A stretch of DNA of 19,648 nucleotides from WTAW01 sp050115915. Lineage in GTDB: Bacteria > Acidobacteriota > Aminicenantia > Aminicenantales > Aminicenantaceae. Numbering within the stretch: position 1 is the first letter of the stretch; each line of letters opens with the position of its first letter. This document shows positions 1 through 7,179 of this stretch, in pieces. The position numbers and the translations under genes are program-made. A model generated the notes under the pieces. The model was not told the DNA's origin, searched no databases, and was given only the letters and a program-made list of their open reading frames with translations. The stretch is from NCBI GenBank assembly GCA_050115915.1, contig JASFPP010000055.1, positions 1 to 19,648 of the forward strand, read 5' to 3'.

Positions 1-294
1 CCAGAGACCATGTTCCAGACAAGCCAACAGGGATTTGACTCCTTTTTCATACTCCCCCAGATGGCCGTACATCAGCGCAAGATTATAAGAATTGGCAAAT
101 AAATGATCAGGGAATTGTAACAAGGCTGCCCTAAGTATCTCTGCGGCTTCTCTGTATTTCTTCTGGCTATAGAGCTCCCCCACATGTTTCCTCATTTCCT
201 GGTAGCTTGAAAATTGGACATACGCATCCTGAGCCAATCCTGATAAAACAAGACATCCCAACAGGAGGAAAATCACACACACACATCTCTTCAT
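1..294 (-). CDS. Exported TPR-repeat protein, N-terminal part only (cut by window edge)
   Basis: The frame opens at ATG 294 and stays open for 98 codons to base 1, so the C-terminus lies outside the window. Residues 1-21 form a clear signal peptide (Lys-Arg, then a Leu/Val/Ile-rich core, then GLA before QD), giving an exported protein. Residues about 36-98 look like one to two tetratricopeptide-type helical hairpins (SQKKYREAAEIL, then FPDH, then NLALMYGHLGEYEKG). The start follows the MBL-fold gene's stop by 12 bp; AAGGTG overlaps that stop and is a plausible ribosome site, so the two genes are probably co-translated at the end of the operon. In related bacteria such N-terminal TPRs can precede an alpha/beta-hydrolase domain, but nothing here shows that. 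The enzymatic role, if any, is unknown. Confidence 0.75.
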   Translation of the reverse strand, partial: MKRCVCVIFLLLGCLVLSGLAQDAYVQFSSYQEMRKHVGELYSQKKYREAAEILRAALLQFPDHLFANSYNLALMYGHLGEYEKGVKSLLACLEHGLW

Positions 295-306
295 TTGCCT
301 CTCACC

Positions 307-1704
307 TTAATTGTTTTTTTCGAGTCTCTTCACTATTTCTTTGGCGTTCGTGTTGTCAGGATTGAGATCGATCGATTTTTTATAGTACTTGATGGCGAGC
401 TCGTTGACGCCCTTTGTCATATAAGCCTCTGCAAGGCTATCATAGACGTTCCACGATCCTGGGAATGCATCGATGTTCAGTTTGAAGACCTCTATGGCTT
501 CATCGATCTTTCCATTGCCCATCAGCCTGTATCCCAGGGCATTGAAATCATTCTCACCAAAGTAATACTTTGTCTCTTTTTCCGCTTTCATCGAATGATA
601 TTTCTCGATAGCTATCTCGATCCCTGATTCTTCTATGGCCCGTTCCATCGCTTGGGCAGCAGATTCAAAGAGTTGTCTCCAGAACGCCTCGAGTACTCTT
701 GCCTGAAAGCGTAAGAGTTCCTGATCCGTATGCCCCAGATCTTTGAGGTAATCGTATTTCTCTTCGAGAGGAAAACGTTTTTGTAACTCTTTAAAATCGA
801 TTCCCTCGGCCTTGGCTGCTTGAACTCCATCCCAATGCTTAACGATGTAATCGCGCCACATCGCCAAGCGCTCCCGGCTCCAAAAATGCTGATGGCCAGG
901 GATGACTTGTTTCACCTCATCCTGCCCATCCAATACTTGATTGAGGATATCTATCCATCTTGAAATATCCAAGTTAGGCTGTCCGGCAAAGAGGGGAAGC
1001 CAATTCCCGTCAAGAAAGAGATCTCCTGTAAGGAGAAGCCCTTCCTCCGGAACGTGAATAAGGATATCAGAACCGGAATGAGCCCTTCCGAAAAAATACA
1101 TTTTGATCACCATATCCCCAAGATCAAGGATCATTCGATCGCTAAAAGTAATATCGGGAAAATCGGATTCAAATCCACCCGCATAATCCACGATGGCATG
1201 CTCCAAAAGGGCGATATCACCGCTGATGTTCTTGAATTCATCGGAGCTTGAGTCGAGACCTTCGAGTCTTTGTCTTTGCCTTCCCACATTCCGCTTCAAG
1301 TTTTCGATGCGCCGCGGCAGATTAGCCCTATCTCTTTTCATCCCGGCAATGCAATTTTCATGGCCCACGATGACCGCATCGGGAAAGATCTGGTTGCCAA
1401 AGGTGTGGTCCCAGTGGTAATGCGTGTTGATGACATAGGCAAAGTCGTTACGAGCGAACTCCTTTGCGGCCATTTGACGCATTTTTTTCATGGTGCTGGG
1501 CAACCCGGTTGTATCCACAACCACCAAGCCTTTTTTGGAGGCGATAACAACCACATTGTTTTCCATGAGCGTTTCGCTCAATACGAGAACTCGCGGGCTA
1601 ATTTTTTGGACCTGGACTGGAACGTTTTCGTTTGACTCCCCCCAAAAAGGACAACAAATTAAAATCAAGGATAAACCGATGAAAAATGTTTTATGAATCT
1701 TCAT
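307..1704 (-). CDS. Exported metallo-beta-lactamase-fold hydrolase with C-terminal TPRs
   Basis: This 465-residue protein begins with a signal peptide (residues 1-22). The MBL fold follows at about 35-275. The zinc-binding HxHxDH motif is HYHWDH at residues 95-100; a later HSGSD segment, a GD in LLLTGDLF and a PGHQHFW segment supply the expected remaining ligands. Residues about 385-460 hold two TPR-like hairpins (LGYRLMGNGKIDEAIEVF and VYDSLAEAYMTKG), an appendage common on secreted hydrolases of this type. It is probably a periplasmic metal-dependent hydrolase; the substrate is not predictable and there is no reason to call it an antibiotic-resistance enzyme. The ATG at 1704 has a strong AGGGAGGG ribosome site 6 nt upstream. 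It lies 20 bp after the DJ-1/propeller gene and 12 bp before the TPR gene, so it belongs to one operon. Confidence 0.85.
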   Translation of the reverse strand: MKIHKTFFIGLSLILICCPFWGESNENVPVQVQKISPRVLVLSETLMENNVVVIASKKGLVVVDTTGLPSTMKKMRQMAAKEFARNDFAYVINTHYHWDHTFGNQIFPDAVIVGHENCIAGMKRDRANLPRRIENLKRNVGRQRQRLEGLDSSSDEFKNISGDIALLEHAIVDYAGGFESDFPDITFSDRMILDLGDMVIKMYFFGRAHSGSDILIHVPEEGLLLTGDLFLDGNWLPLFAGQPNLDISRWIDILNQVLDGQDEVKQVIPGHQHFWSRERLAMWRDYIVKHWDGVQAAKAEGIDFKELQKRFPLEEKYDYLKDLGHTDQELLRFQARVLEAFWRQLFESAAQAMERAIEESGIEIAIEKYHSMKAEKETKYYFGENDFNALGYRLMGNGKIDEAIEVFKLNIDAFPGSWNVYDSLAEAYMTKGVNELAIKYYKKSIDLNPDNTNAKEIVKRLEKNN

Positions 1705-1724
1705 TTGAATCCCTCCCTAATAAT

Positions 1725-3596
1725 TTATGGAATTTTTACTTTGATAAGAACGATATCCGACCGCCCTTCACCGGATGAATCCGTGTGCCCTGTCAGGATA
1801 CAATGGCCATCCTTGGTATCTATTATTGAACTCCCCCAATCGGAACCGGCCGAACCATACGACCCCTCCCATAGCACTTTGCCGTTTGAGTCCAATTTGG
1901 CAAGAGAAATATCGTTGTTTCCCTGTATCGATTTTGTGACTCCGCACACCACATAGATCCCCTCTTTCATTTCACAAACAGAGTGACCGTAATCATAGAA
2001 AGGTTCATTCCCGAAGGATCTTGTCCACAGTACATTTCCTTTAGCGTCGAACTTAACAACATGCGCATCCATAATATCCTGGGAATCTGTTTGTCCGACA
2101 AGAACTGAACCGCCATCTCCAGAAAGAGACATGGAGTGGCCCCAGTCAAAACCGTAGCCCCGGCGTCCCTTGTTCCCGTATGCTTTATTCCAGACTTCAT
2201 TTCCATCCGCATCGAGTTTTATCAAGTAGAAATCAGCGTTTCCTTTACCAAAAGTGCCTGTAGTGGCGCCCACAAGACATCCACCATCATTAAAGAGATG
2301 AATGGAATTCCCATATTCATACCTCTTCCCACCGAATGTTTTGGACCAGATCTCATTGCCATCCGAGTCGGTTTTAATCACGTACACATCTTCTTCGCCC
2401 GCTCCGAAGGAATGAGTGAATCCACACACCACATAGCCGTTTTTTGCATCTCCTTCAACGGCCATACCCACATCCCAGTTGGTTCCACCGAAAGTTTTTG
2501 ACCAGACCTCTTTACCGTCGGAGTCAAGCTTTAAAAGATAAACGTCTTTCGAACCTTTCCCATAAGACGTCGTATATCCGGCGATAAGAAATGCCCCATC
2601 CACAGCTGCACAATCATACCCGTATTCTGTACCGGCTCCTCCATAAGATTTTGCCCATAGGAGATTTCCCCTCTTATCCACTTTGACAATGAGGATGTCT
2701 GCATCACCTGTCCCCTGGGAAAAGGTGTAGCCTGTAATAAGAAATCCCCCCTCCGGAGTCTCACAAACGGCCCGGGCTCCGTCTGCCCCTTTCCCACCGT
2801 ATGTTTTTCCCCAGATTACAGAGTCGTTTTTCCAATCCAGATTTTTCGAATGGATAAACTGCTCCTTCAATTTATCCTTATGAAAACCTCTCGGTTGGTT
2901 GGTCTCAACAACTGTCGCAATAGCCTGGCAGTTTGCGAAGCTGTAATACAGGCCCCTTGCTCCGGTGATGATCGTTCCGTCGATGGAAGGAGGATGATCC
3001 CTCCCTAAAAAAACCGCCCCAGCCGCTTCATACTCGTCCTGGAACCTGGGCGATGCCACGACCTTTCTTTTTTCTACGACATCCGCTTTTGCAAGCACTC
3101 TTACGCCTGCACAAGCAGCGGATAGAGCGAGCCCCTCATCAGCGGCAGCCGCAATGAGCTTCATGGCATCAGGATTTGCCAGAATATCTCCAAAAGGATT
3201 CGGAACCGGGTTGAAGCTTCCGGCTGCTGGCATGATGACGACAGCATCGAAATCCCGGATATCGGAAATATCCGAGGCCAACACATCCGGGATAATGGGC
3301 TGAATTTCCACCTGGCCCGCTACGGGGGGACAGGCAGGGATTGAATTTAAAGCGCCAGTAATCACTAAAGTCCATCCATACTGTTCGAAAATATCTTTGT
3401 TCAGAAAATAGTTCAATCCATAATTACGGGCCACAAAGAGCAAAGCCGTGATCCCTTCCGATTCGACAGGGCGGAACTTTTTATCTGTCCTTTCACCAAA
3501 AGACGCTGACCACAAAAGAAAAGAAGCGAAAAGGACGAAGGGGATGAGGAAAACCATTTGCATCCGCATTCTTCTCATTTTCTCTCCAGGATTCAT
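1725..3596 (-). CDS. Exported fusion of DJ-1/PfpI-type domain and seven-repeat putative beta-propeller
   Basis: This 623-residue protein has a basic n-region and hydrophobic segment (about residues 8-33), so it is exported or membrane-anchored. Residues about 46-232 resemble a DJ-1/PfpI (class I glutamine-amidotransferase-like) domain. The nucleophile-elbow cysteine is C162 in SAACAGVRVLAKA, followed by an EYEAAGAVF and IDGTIITGARG pattern typical of that family; the residue after the Cys is Ala rather than the His of PfpI proteases. Residues 262-623 contain seven repeats of about 52 residues, each starting W..K/R.(Y/F)G and ending D-x-y-L-x-K-x-D-x-x-G. The first ATG overlaps the upstream stop (ATGA), suggesting coupling. 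The ATG six codons later (3578) has GGAG 5 nt upstream and also yields a good signal peptide, so it may be the true start. The substrate of the Cys domain is unknown. Confidence 0.8.
   Translation of the reverse strand: MNPGEKMRRMRMQMVFLIPFVLFASFLLWSASFGERTDKKFRPVESEGITALLFVARNYGLNYFLNKDIFEQYGWTLVITGALNSIPACPPVAGQVEIQPIIPDVLASDISDIRDFDAVVIMPAAGSFNPVPNPFGDILANPDAMKLIAAAADEGLALSAACAGVRVLAKADVVEKRKVVASPRFQDEYEAAGAVFLGRDHPPSIDGTIITGARGLYYSFANCQAIATVVETNQPRGFHKDKLKEQFIHSKNLDWKNDSVIWGKTYGGKGADGARAVCETPEGGFLITGYTFSQGTGDADILIVKVDKRGNLLWAKSYGGAGTEYGYDCAAVDGAFLIAGYTTSYGKGSKDVYLLKLDSDGKEVWSKTFGGTNWDVGMAVEGDAKNGYVVCGFTHSFGAGEEDVYVIKTDSDGNEIWSKTFGGKRYEYGNSIHLFNDGGCLVGATTGTFGKGNADFYLIKLDADGNEVWNKAYGNKGRRGYGFDWGHSMSLSGDGGSVLVGQTDSQDIMDAHVVKFDAKGNVLWTRSFGNEPFYDYGHSVCEMKEGIYVVCGVTKSIQGNNDISLAKLDSNGKVLWEGSYGSAGSDWGSSIIDTKDGHCILTGHTDSSGEGRSDIVLIKVKIP
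1728..2813 (-). repeat. Seven tandem ~52-residue coding repeats (putative seven-bladed propeller)
   Basis: The repeats lie inside the DJ-1/propeller gene. The anchoring tryptophans are W262, W314, W365, W417, W469, W524 and W576, spaced 52, 51, 52, 52, 55 and 52 residues apart; the last repeat ends at the C-terminus. Each carries a W-x-K-x-(Y/F)-G motif, a central G-x-T-x-S, and a D-x-K-x-D-x-x-G near its end. Seven such units would fit one closed seven-bladed beta-propeller; the fold itself is inferred. Confidence 0.75.
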
Positions 3597-4759
3597 TCAA
3601 AAAGAGACTCGAGTATAAGAGTGAGAAAATCGACCTCATTCCACTCATGCCCGGTCAGATCGTTTGCCATCCGGACAATCACAAGGTCTTTGGAAGGGAT
3701 CACGAAGATCTGCTGCGTGAATAATCCCAATGCATAAAATACATCGTTTGGTATTAAGGGATTTTCGTATCCCCCCAACGATGGACGAAGCCACCACTGA
3801 TACCCATAATAATTGACACTTTCGGAAACAGGTTGAATGGATTGATACACCCAGTTCACAGGAACAAGTTGCCACCCTTCCCATTCGCCATCCTTTGAAT
3901 ACAGGTAGCCGAATTTGGCGTATTCGCGAACAGTCGCTTCAATCCCCCATCCCCCGATGGTTTGACCCGAAGGATCGCTCTCCCAGACTATGTTGGGAAT
4001 CCCGATGTGAGTAAAGAGATTCTCTAACCCGAACTGAAAGGCCGAAAAACCCGTAACTCTGTTGAAGAGTCCAGATAGGAGCATGGAATCCCCGCTGGAG
4101 TAATTCCAGACAGTCCCCGGCTCGTGAATGAGAGGTTGTCTTAAGACATACTGAACGTAATTATTCTGACGGGCCATCTGGACCACATCGTTCTCGAGAA
4201 TATTGTTCAAATCATCCTCGATCCACTCAAATCCTGAGGTCATTGTCAATAAGTTCTCGATCGTGACTCCTCGATGCGGCCCCGTAGATAAATCACCCTC
4301 GGGGAAATAGCTGCGAACGCGGATACCTTTCTTTTGACGCAATTCCGGATAATAGTGATAAATCGGCTCGTCCACACTCTCGAACAATCCTCGATCGATC
4401 CCGATCCCGACGAGAGCGCTCGTGAAGCTTTTGGCGACAGAATAGCTGGGGTGCCGGGAGTAGAGATCAAAGTTGCCGAAATAGGCCTCTCCAACAATGT
4501 ATCCCTTTCGGATAATGATCAGTCCTCGCGTGTGGACATCTGGATTCGCTGCGTAGTCATAGGCTCTCAAAAGGATTTCTGCGTCCATACCGACTTCTTC
4601 GGGACGACAGCCTCTCCATTCAACTGTCGGCCAATACTGCCCCCGATATGGTCCTTTTTGTAAAAACGTCTCCCTGCCGTTCGTGTCCTCTCCATTCCCA
4701 GAGACAAACAGTAATAATGGAAGGATAAAGGCCAAGAACGGATTGCGAAAGTGTTTCAC
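3593..4759 (-). CDS. Exported serine hydrolase, beta-lactamase (class C/PBP-like) fold
   Basis: This 388-residue protein has an N-terminal signal peptide (residues 1-22, Phe/Leu/Ile-rich core). The catalytic SxxK motif is SVAK at residues 107-110, inside the typical PSYSVAKSFTSALVGIGIDRG. The second motif is YSS at 220-222 in NYSSGDSMLLSG. The third element near the C-terminus (ALGLFTQQIFVIPSKDLVIV) has the G-x-x-x-Q-I-x-V-x-P form of the broad esterase/peptidase-like group (Pfam Beta-lactamase, PF00144) rather than a KTG box. It therefore belongs with carboxylesterases, D-amino-acid peptidases and related enzymes, not proven penicillinases. The start codon is GTG. It lies 15 bp after the methyltransferase-like gene, its stop overlaps the next gene's first ATG, and its ribosome site is weak, so translation may be coupled. 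Confidence 0.85.
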   Translation of the reverse strand: MKHFRNPFLAFILPLLLFVSGNGEDTNGRETFLQKGPYRGQYWPTVEWRGCRPEEVGMDAEILLRAYDYAANPDVHTRGLIIIRKGYIVGEAYFGNFDLYSRHPSYSVAKSFTSALVGIGIDRGLFESVDEPIYHYYPELRQKKGIRVRSYFPEGDLSTGPHRGVTIENLLTMTSGFEWIEDDLNNILENDVVQMARQNNYVQYVLRQPLIHEPGTVWNYSSGDSMLLSGLFNRVTGFSAFQFGLENLFTHIGIPNIVWESDPSGQTIGGWGIEATVREYAKFGYLYSKDGEWEGWQLVPVNWVYQSIQPVSESVNYYGYQWWLRPSLGGYENPLIPNDVFYALGLFTQQIFVIPSKDLVIVRMANDLTGHEWNEVDFLTLILESLFE

Positions 4760-4774
4760 TCTCTGTCTTCTTTG

Positions 4775-5368
4775 TTATGATTTGAGCCGGATAATGTAGA
4801 TATTGTGCTGTGGAAGAAAAGTTTCCATGCGATCCAGTTCAAAAACGCTTTCCTCGATTTTCTCCAACACCTCCTCCCGGGTGAGGAAATGATCCGTGTC
4901 GTATCTGAACTTCGTAGGATCTCGATCGAGGATCACGACTAGTGCTTCCGGTTTTAAGCTTAGAGATAGGTTATTAAGCAATTCCACAGGTCTGGCAAGA
5001 TCATGAAAGGCATTCACGATAAAAGCCATATCCAGATCTTTCGGCAAAAGAGGATCTTCCACTTCCCCGAGTATGGTTTCAATATTGGTGACACTTTCTC
5101 TTTTACAGCGGTCTCTAAGATATTTGAGTGCACTTCTCGAGATATCATTGGCATAGATCTTGCCGGACTCCCCCACTCTTTGCGATAGCTTAAAAGTAAA
5201 ATACCCATGGCCAGCGCCCACCTCGCCGATGTTCATGCCAGGTCTGACACCCGCTAGGTCCATGACTTTCTCTGGCTGGTGCCACTTATCCCTAATGTCA
5301 TCAGCGCGGAGCGGAACAAGGCACAAAGTCGAAAAAAGTAAAATGAATAGGAATTTTTGGTGTTTCAA
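4775..5368 (-). CDS. Exported class I SAM-dependent methyltransferase-like protein
   Basis: This 197-residue protein combines a signal peptide (residues 1-22, ending PLRADD) with a class I methyltransferase core. The SAM-binding glycine motif is EVGAGHG at 49-55, followed by an acidic residue at the end of strand 2 (D75 in IYANDIS) and NAFHDL as a motif IV/post-motif region. Such exported methyltransferase-like proteins are known, often next to DOMON, radical or metal enzymes, but how SAM would be available outside the cytoplasm is unclear, so methyl transfer is inferred only. The only near-start codon that keeps the signal peptide is TTG at 5368; an in-frame stop lies at 5393-5395. It is the first gene of the five-gene operon and has a sigma-54-type promoter about 130 bp upstream. 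Confidence 0.75.
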   Translation of the reverse strand: MKHQKFLFILLFSTLCLVPLRADDIRDKWHQPEKVMDLAGVRPGMNIGEVGAGHGYFTFKLSQRVGESGKIYANDISRSALKYLRDRCKRESVTNIETILGEVEDPLLPKDLDMAFIVNAFHDLARPVELLNNLSLSLKPEALVVILDRDPTKFRYDTDHFLTREEVLEKIEESVFELDRMETFLPQHNIYIIRLKS

Positions 5369-5498
5369 TATCTGTTCACTTTTATGTAAAAATTATTAAC
5401 AGCGCAACCTTGATTGTAAACTATATTGCATTTATATGTCATTGGTGATTGTTCCATCTGAGTATATTTTCCGCCAATCCACATTTTACCGATCAACA

Positions 5499-5514
5499 TG
5501 CAATTCCTATGCCA
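5499..5514 (-). promoter_or_regulatory. Sigma-54-type -24/-12 promoter upstream of the five-gene operon
   Basis: On the minus strand the sequence reads TGGCATAGGAATTGCA, matching the sigma-54 consensus TGGCACGNNNNTTGCW except for T at position 6 and A at position 7. The invariant GG and GC are correctly spaced. The predicted transcript start is near 5488, giving a leader of about 120 nt before the TTG start at 5368. No clear activator palindrome was seen between 5515 and 5610. Confidence 0.6.
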
Positions 5515-5610
5515 CAATGATGACAGCTCCATGGGATTCAATAAGGTGTGTTTACAGTTTTTTTTAGGAATTTCTCGCGATCGGATATCCCCGACCACAG
5601 ACAGCAGAAA

Positions 5611-6489
5611 TCATGATTTGTGATAGCTCTTATAAATAGATTCAATCCAATAGTCCGTGTTCAGGAAGGACAGGAATTCTCCCCAGGATTCCCAACCCTG
5701 GAGTACTTTTGATCTCTTTATGTCTTCAACGGTTTTTCCCTTTTCTATTTCCGCTCGAACTCTTTCGATGGTCTCTTTAAGCATTTGCCTGTATTCGATC
5801 ACATCCTTCAATGTGAAGTCGCGGCCATGGCCTCCGATAAATTTCGTGTCTTCAGGGAATACTTCGATGACTTTATCTAAAAAAACCAGGTACTCCTTCA
5901 CTTTCGGGCCAACCGCAGGAAACGATTGAGTGAGGAGGAGATCCCCCATGTGGACAACACCCGAGGAAGAAAAATAGACAAGAATATCTTCCTCGGAATG
6001 GACTCCAGGAACCGGGATTATATGAACTTCTTCTCCGTTAAAATTTAAGGAATAGTAGGTGTTGAAACCGATCCCGTTTTTTCCCTCGAGGCCGCCATTG
6101 CCGGGAAAGATTACTCCATAGGACATGCACTGGTCTAAATTTTGTCCATCAATCAGTGTCGCATTTTTTGCACAAACAGCATTACCTCCAACATGATCTC
6201 CGTGAAGATGTGTATTGATGACGTAATGAACATCCCCGTCACATAGGGCCTGAACAGTGGATACCAGCTCCTCTGCCGTTTCTTTAAAGCCGGTATCGAC
6301 CAAAAGTATTCCATCTTTCCCCACCGATACACCAATATTGGTCTTAAGGTTATATGGAAACGTGATCCTATAGATCTGGCTGGATAACTGAACAACTTCA
6401 GCTTCCTCAGCCAAAACAGGAGAGTGAAAAACAAAAAGGAGAACCAGGAGAATGATGACCAAAACGATCAATTTCTTACATACAATCAT
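5611..6489 (-). CDS. Exported metallo-beta-lactamase-fold hydrolase
   Basis: This 292-residue protein starts with a long hydrophobic signal peptide (residues 1-27, cleavage likely after VLA). The MBL fold has HLHGDH at residues 94-99 (HxHxDH), with further expected metal ligands H164 (PGVHSEED), D183 (HMGDLLL) and H221 (GGHGRD). This set matches the two-zinc MBL fold and resembles the quinoprotein-relay/secreted-hydrolase branch of MBL proteins more than true beta-lactamases. The C-terminal 60 residues are helical and charged. It is shorter than the TPR-bearing MBL protein at 307-1704 and lacks TPRs. GGGGA lies about 6 nt before the ATG. A 25-codon ORF resembling its signal peptide lies 87 bp upstream, under a sigma-54-type promoter that probably drives both. 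The substrate is unknown. Confidence 0.85.
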   Translation of the reverse strand: MIVCKKLIVLVIILLVLLFVFHSPVLAEEAEVVQLSSQIYRITFPYNLKTNIGVSVGKDGILLVDTGFKETAEELVSTVQALCDGDVHYVINTHLHGDHVGGNAVCAKNATLIDGQNLDQCMSYGVIFPGNGGLEGKNGIGFNTYYSLNFNGEEVHIIPVPGVHSEEDILVYFSSSGVVHMGDLLLTQSFPAVGPKVKEYLVFLDKVIEVFPEDTKFIGGHGRDFTLKDVIEYRQMLKETIERVRAEIEKGKTVEDIKRSKVLQGWESWGEFLSFLNTDYWIESIYKSYHKS

Positions 6490-6576
6490 CCTCTGTCCCC
6501 ATTATTGATAAACGTCCTAACACAGGAGAATGTTTAGTAACCTCATTGACCGTGTTGCCTTTCTCTCGATACCGAT

Positions 6577-6654
6577 TTAAATCGGAGCGAAGAACATCAT
6601 CAAAACGATGAGAACCACGATCAAAAGGACAACGAGTTTTTTACAAAGGAACAT
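6577..6654 (-). CDS. 25-codon hydrophobic ORF resembling the adjacent MBL signal peptide
   Basis: The frame runs from ATG 6654 to TAA 6577. GGAG lies 7 nt upstream (6662-6665) and a sigma-54-type promoter lies at 6684-6699. The peptide is one hydrophobic helix after a short basic start. It aligns without gaps to residues 1-25 of the downstream MBL protein with about 12 identities (M, C, K, K, L, V, L, I, L, L, F, P) and many conservative changes. It could be a remnant of a duplicated gene start, a translated leader, or a genuine small membrane peptide. The good ribosome site and promoter argue against pure chance, but 25 hydrophobic codons are weak evidence. Confidence 0.4.
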   Translation of the reverse strand: MFLCKKLVVLLIVVLIVLMMFFAPI

Positions 6655-6683
6655 TTTTGTACTCCATCCACAGACTGTACAAA

Positions 6684-6699
6684 AGCAAAAAGTGTGCCA
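6684..6699 (-). promoter_or_regulatory. Sigma-54-type promoter for the small ORF and MBL hydrolase
   Basis: The minus strand reads TGGCACACTTTTTGCT, which matches TGGCAC-N5-TTGC-W exactly. The predicted start is near 6673, leaving about 20 nt before the ATG of the 25-codon ORF at 6654. Confidence 0.72.
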
Positions 6700-6738
6700 T
6701 CTGCATCTCTCGGGATTGTTAAGTTTTTTAGCAAAATT

Positions 6739-6825
6739 TGTGTTCGTTTCCAACACAACCCCTGCCCGATATCGAACATTACACATTATTTCCAGGGGAA
6801 ATCGACCTGTCTTATATACATGACA
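6739..6825. promoter_or_regulatory. Candidate shared activator-binding region between divergent sigma-54-type promoters
   Basis: Two inverted repeats lie between the two promoters: TGTGTT-N7-AACACA at 6739-6757 and TGTC-N10-GACA at 6808-6825, with a CGATATCG palindrome at 6767-6774. They sit upstream of both promoters, where enhancer-binding proteins normally bind. The repeats are short, so assignment as operator sites is inference. Confidence 0.3.
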
Positions 6826-6842
6826 TTCTTTTCTCGAAGAGC

Positions 6843-6858
6843 TGGCATGTATATTGCA
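6843..6858 (+). promoter_or_regulatory. Sigma-54-type promoter facing the LuxR-type gene
   Basis: The sequence TGGCATGTATATTGCA matches the -24/-12 consensus except for T at position 6; G7 and the TTGCA block are retained. The predicted start is near 6869, which implies a leader of about 310 nt before the LuxR-type gene at 7180, or a separate noncoding transcript. Confidence 0.5.
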
Positions 6859-7179
6859 AATAAATTAACACCAGGATTTCTTTTGTGACAAAACATGAGA
6901 CATCCCAACCTTCCTCTGTAATTCGCGTACTATTATATGAGAGGCTGAATTATTCACGAGTTGAGGTCGCAGCAAAGTCGAGGCAGTGGCCCATGAAGAT
7001 GTAGTAAACTACCTCGAACCGACCCAACCTAACCCGGGCTACAACGAAGGCTTTATAGTGAGATCAGCGGGTAGGTTGGGTCGGTGCCCTGAGGGTAAAA
7101 GATGCTGTCAATAAGATATAGAATGGTTTAAGAGTATAAATTTGACAGTAGCTTTTATGAATAATTCAGGAAAGATAGT
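6859..7179 (+). other. Long leader or noncoding transcript region before the LuxR-type gene
   Basis: About 320 bp without a convincing ORF. It holds a short inverted repeat (TCGAGG 6978-6983 with CCTCGA 7012-7017, enclosing GTAGTAAACTAC at 7001-7012), followed directly by the long GC-rich hairpin at 7018-7085. AGGA near 7168 is the ribosome site of the LuxR-type gene. No T-run terminator follows the hairpin. Confidence 0.4.
7018..7085. repeat. Long imperfect palindrome/hairpin in the LuxR leader
   Basis: The left arm CCGACCCAACCTAACCCG (7019-7036) pairs with the right arm CGGGTAGGTTGGGTCGG (7068-7084), with one bulged base and an extra A-T pair at the ends. The loop is about 31 nt. The ACCCAACCTA/TAGGTTGGGT core resembles, from memory, palindromic repeat elements dispersed in many bacterial genomes, so this may be a REP- or MITE-like copy. 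It may equally be a structured leader RNA. Confidence 0.65.

Noticed and set aside
1728..2813. Repeats as a possible CRISPR or satellite array
   Set aside because: The ~156-bp periodicity is in frame and conserved at the protein level, with no short identical repeats and spacers.
5365..5598. A 77-codon minus-strand ORF between the methyltransferase-like and MBL genes
   Set aside because: Composition is not protein-like, it has no recognisable domain, and it covers the sigma-54-type promoter and leader.
7142..7147. TTGACA as a -35 box for the LuxR-type gene
   Set aside because: No acceptable -10 lies 16-18 bp downstream, and the gene starts only 33 bp later.
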